Assembly: GCF_000830005.1 (NCBI RefSeq)
Contig: NZ_CP010407.1
Coordinates: 5,708,001 to 5,772,000, forward strand
Length of the DNA: 64,000 bases
Origin: Streptomyces vietnamensis
GTDB lineage: Bacteria; Actinomycetota; Actinomycetes; Streptomycetales; Streptomycetaceae
Reading direction: 5' to 3'
In this document: positions 62,967 to 64,000 of the stretch, piece after piece
How the letters are laid out: each line of letters starts with the position of its first letter
Position numbering within the stretch: the stretch's first letter is position 1
Translations under genes and position numbers: made by a program
The notes under the pieces: generated by a model
Databases searched by the model: none
Seen by the model: the letters and a program-made list of their open reading frames with translations, nothing else
Told to the model about the DNA's origin: nothing

Positions 62967-64000
62967 ATGGACGCTGACGCCATCGAGGAAGGCCGCCGTC
63001 GCTGGCAGGCCCGTTACGACAAGGCCCGCAAGCGGGACGCCGACTTCACCACGCTCTCCGGGGACGAGGTGGAGCCCGTGTACGGGCCCCGCCCCGGCGA
63101 CACCTACGAGGGGTTCGAGCGCATCGGCTGGCCCGGCGAGTACCCCTTCACCCGGGGACTCCACCCGACCGGCTACCGGGGCCGGACCTGGACCATCCGC
63201 CAGTTCGCCGGCTTCGGCAACGCCGAGCAGACCAACGAGCGCTACAAGATGATCCTGGCCGCCGGCGGCGGCGGCCTCTCCGTCGCCTTCGACATGCCGA
63301 CCCTCATGGGCCGCGACTCCGACGACCCCCGCTCCCTCGGCGAGGTCGGCCACTGCGGTGTCGCCATCGACTCCGCCGCCGACATGGAGGTCCTCTTCAA
63401 GGACATCCCGCTCGGCGACGTCACCACCTCCATGACGATCAGCGGCCCCGCCGTGCCCGTCTTCTGCATGTACCTCGTCGCCGCCGAGCGCCAGGGCGTC
63501 GACCCGGCCGTGCTCAACGGCACGCTCCAGACCGACATCTTCAAGGAGTACATCGCGCAGAAGGAGTGGCTCTTCGAGCCCGAGCCCCATCTGCGCCTCA
63601 TCGGCGACCTGATGGAGCACTGCGCGGCGAACATCCCCGCGTACAAGCCGCTCTCGGTCTCCGGCTACCACATCCGCGAGGCCGGGGCGACGGCCGCGCA
63701 GGAGCTCGCGTACACCCTCGCCGACGGCTTCGGCTACGTCGAGCTGGGCCTGAGCCGAGGCCTGGACGTGGACGTCTTCGCGCCCGGCCTGTCCTTCTTC
63801 TTCGACGCGCACCTCGACTTCTTCGAGGAGATCGCCAAGTTCCGCGCCGCCCGCCGCATCTGGGCCCGCTGGATGAAGGAGGTCTACGGTGCCAAGACCG
63901 ACAAGGCGCAGTGGCTCCGCTTCCACACCCAGACCGCCGGCGTCTCCCTCACCGCCCAGCAGCCGTACAACAACGTCGTGCGCACCGCGGTCGAGGCCCT
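62967..64000 (+). CDS. icmA: Isobutyryl-CoA mutase large subunit (cut by window end)
   Basis: Coenzyme B12-dependent rearrangement of isobutyryl-CoA and n-butyryl-CoA. 344 residues are visible, about 60 percent of the expected length. Phe80 (TIRQFAGFG) and Gln198 (EYIAQKE) are the substrate-pocket residues that mark isobutyryl-CoA mutase; methylmalonyl-CoA mutase has Tyr and His there. The B12-binding small subunit would be encoded elsewhere. The ATG lies just past the promoter, so the message may be leaderless. meaB, the epimerase and the adenosyltransferase in this window fit its needs. Confidence 0.93.
   Translation, partial: MDADAIEEGRRRWQARYDKARKRDADFTTLSGDEVEPVYGPRPGDTYEGFERIGWPGEYPFTRGLHPTGYRGRTWTIRQFAGFGNAEQTNERYKMILAAGGGGLSVAFDMPTLMGRDSDDPRSLGEVGHCGVAIDSAADMEVLFKDIPLGDVTTSMTISGPAVPVFCMYLVAAERQGVDPAVLNGTLQTDIFKEYIAQKEWLFEPEPHLRLIGDLMEHCAANIPAYKPLSVSGYHIREAGATAAQELAYTLADGFGYVELGLSRGLDVDVFAPGLSFFFDAHLDFFEEIAKFRAARRIWARWMKEVYGAKTDKAQWLRFHTQTAGVSLTAQQPYNNVVRTAVEA

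Overview
The window is high-GC DNA with near-saturated G/C at third codon positions, GTG and TTG starts and long antisense open frames. Protein content (filP/scy, a Rho with a long Arg/Gly/Gln insert, NucS, an SCO5389-family protein, DUF2550 and AIM24 genes) points to a Streptomyces chromosome, in its conserved core rather than an arm. Gene order agrees with what I remember of the lysA-to-icmA stretch of Streptomyces coelicolor. I see no rRNA, tRNA, CRISPR array, prophage or intact insertion sequence.

Layout. 1-5.9 kb: aspartate-family amino acids (nrtL end, lysA, hom, thrC, thrB). 6-17 kb: translation, termination and envelope genes (rho, an LCP ligase, rpmE, prfA, prmC, tsaC, a phosphatase-like protein, a glyA paralogue, a WecA/TagO-type transferase). 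16.4-24.5 kb: the nine-gene ATP synthase operon atpIBEFHAGDC. 24.6-31.9 kb: DUF2550 protein, secreted chitinase with a classical inducible promoter, a two-component pair, a membrane protein, a cobalamin adenosyltransferase and an ABC-2 exporter divergent from its TetR regulator. 32.8-35.6 kb: a probable three-gene operon (DMT transporter, unknown Cys-containing protein, cysteine desulfurase) behind a CsoR/CstR-like palindrome. 35.9-43 kb: 3-hydroxybutyryl-CoA dehydrogenase, a STAS protein, a large membrane NTPase-like protein, nucS, a flavin-dependent oxidoreductase and small proteins. 43-47 kb: two paralogous ABC-2 transporters. 47.1-52.9 kb: filP and scy, coiled-coil proteins of polar growth. 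53-64 kb: short-chain acyl-CoA metabolism (methylmalonyl-CoA epimerase, thiolase, meaB, and icmA cut by the window end) mixed with regulators, three AIM24 genes, two DUF3817 proteins and an MFS transporter.

The least expected signal lies in gene 3-prime ends. At about ten of them the stop codon and its surroundings are duplicated: short tandem repeats after lysA, thrC, rho, the LCP gene, prfA and an ABC permease, a four-fold 41-bp repeat holding both stops of a convergent pair, and three cases (phosphatase-like gene, DUF2550 gene, cobalamin adenosyltransferase) where a second copy of the last 5-21 codons plus stop lies downstream with only synonymous differences. In two of those three cases a GC-rich hairpin element lies between the copies. 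Other points of interest are a 24-bp perfect palindrome filling the icmA promoter spacer, a phosphatase family member whose nucleophilic Cys is Ser, an SHMT paralogue with His-His at the usual Tyr-Tyr, and four long tandem repeat units inside scy whose lengths differ by one hendecad.
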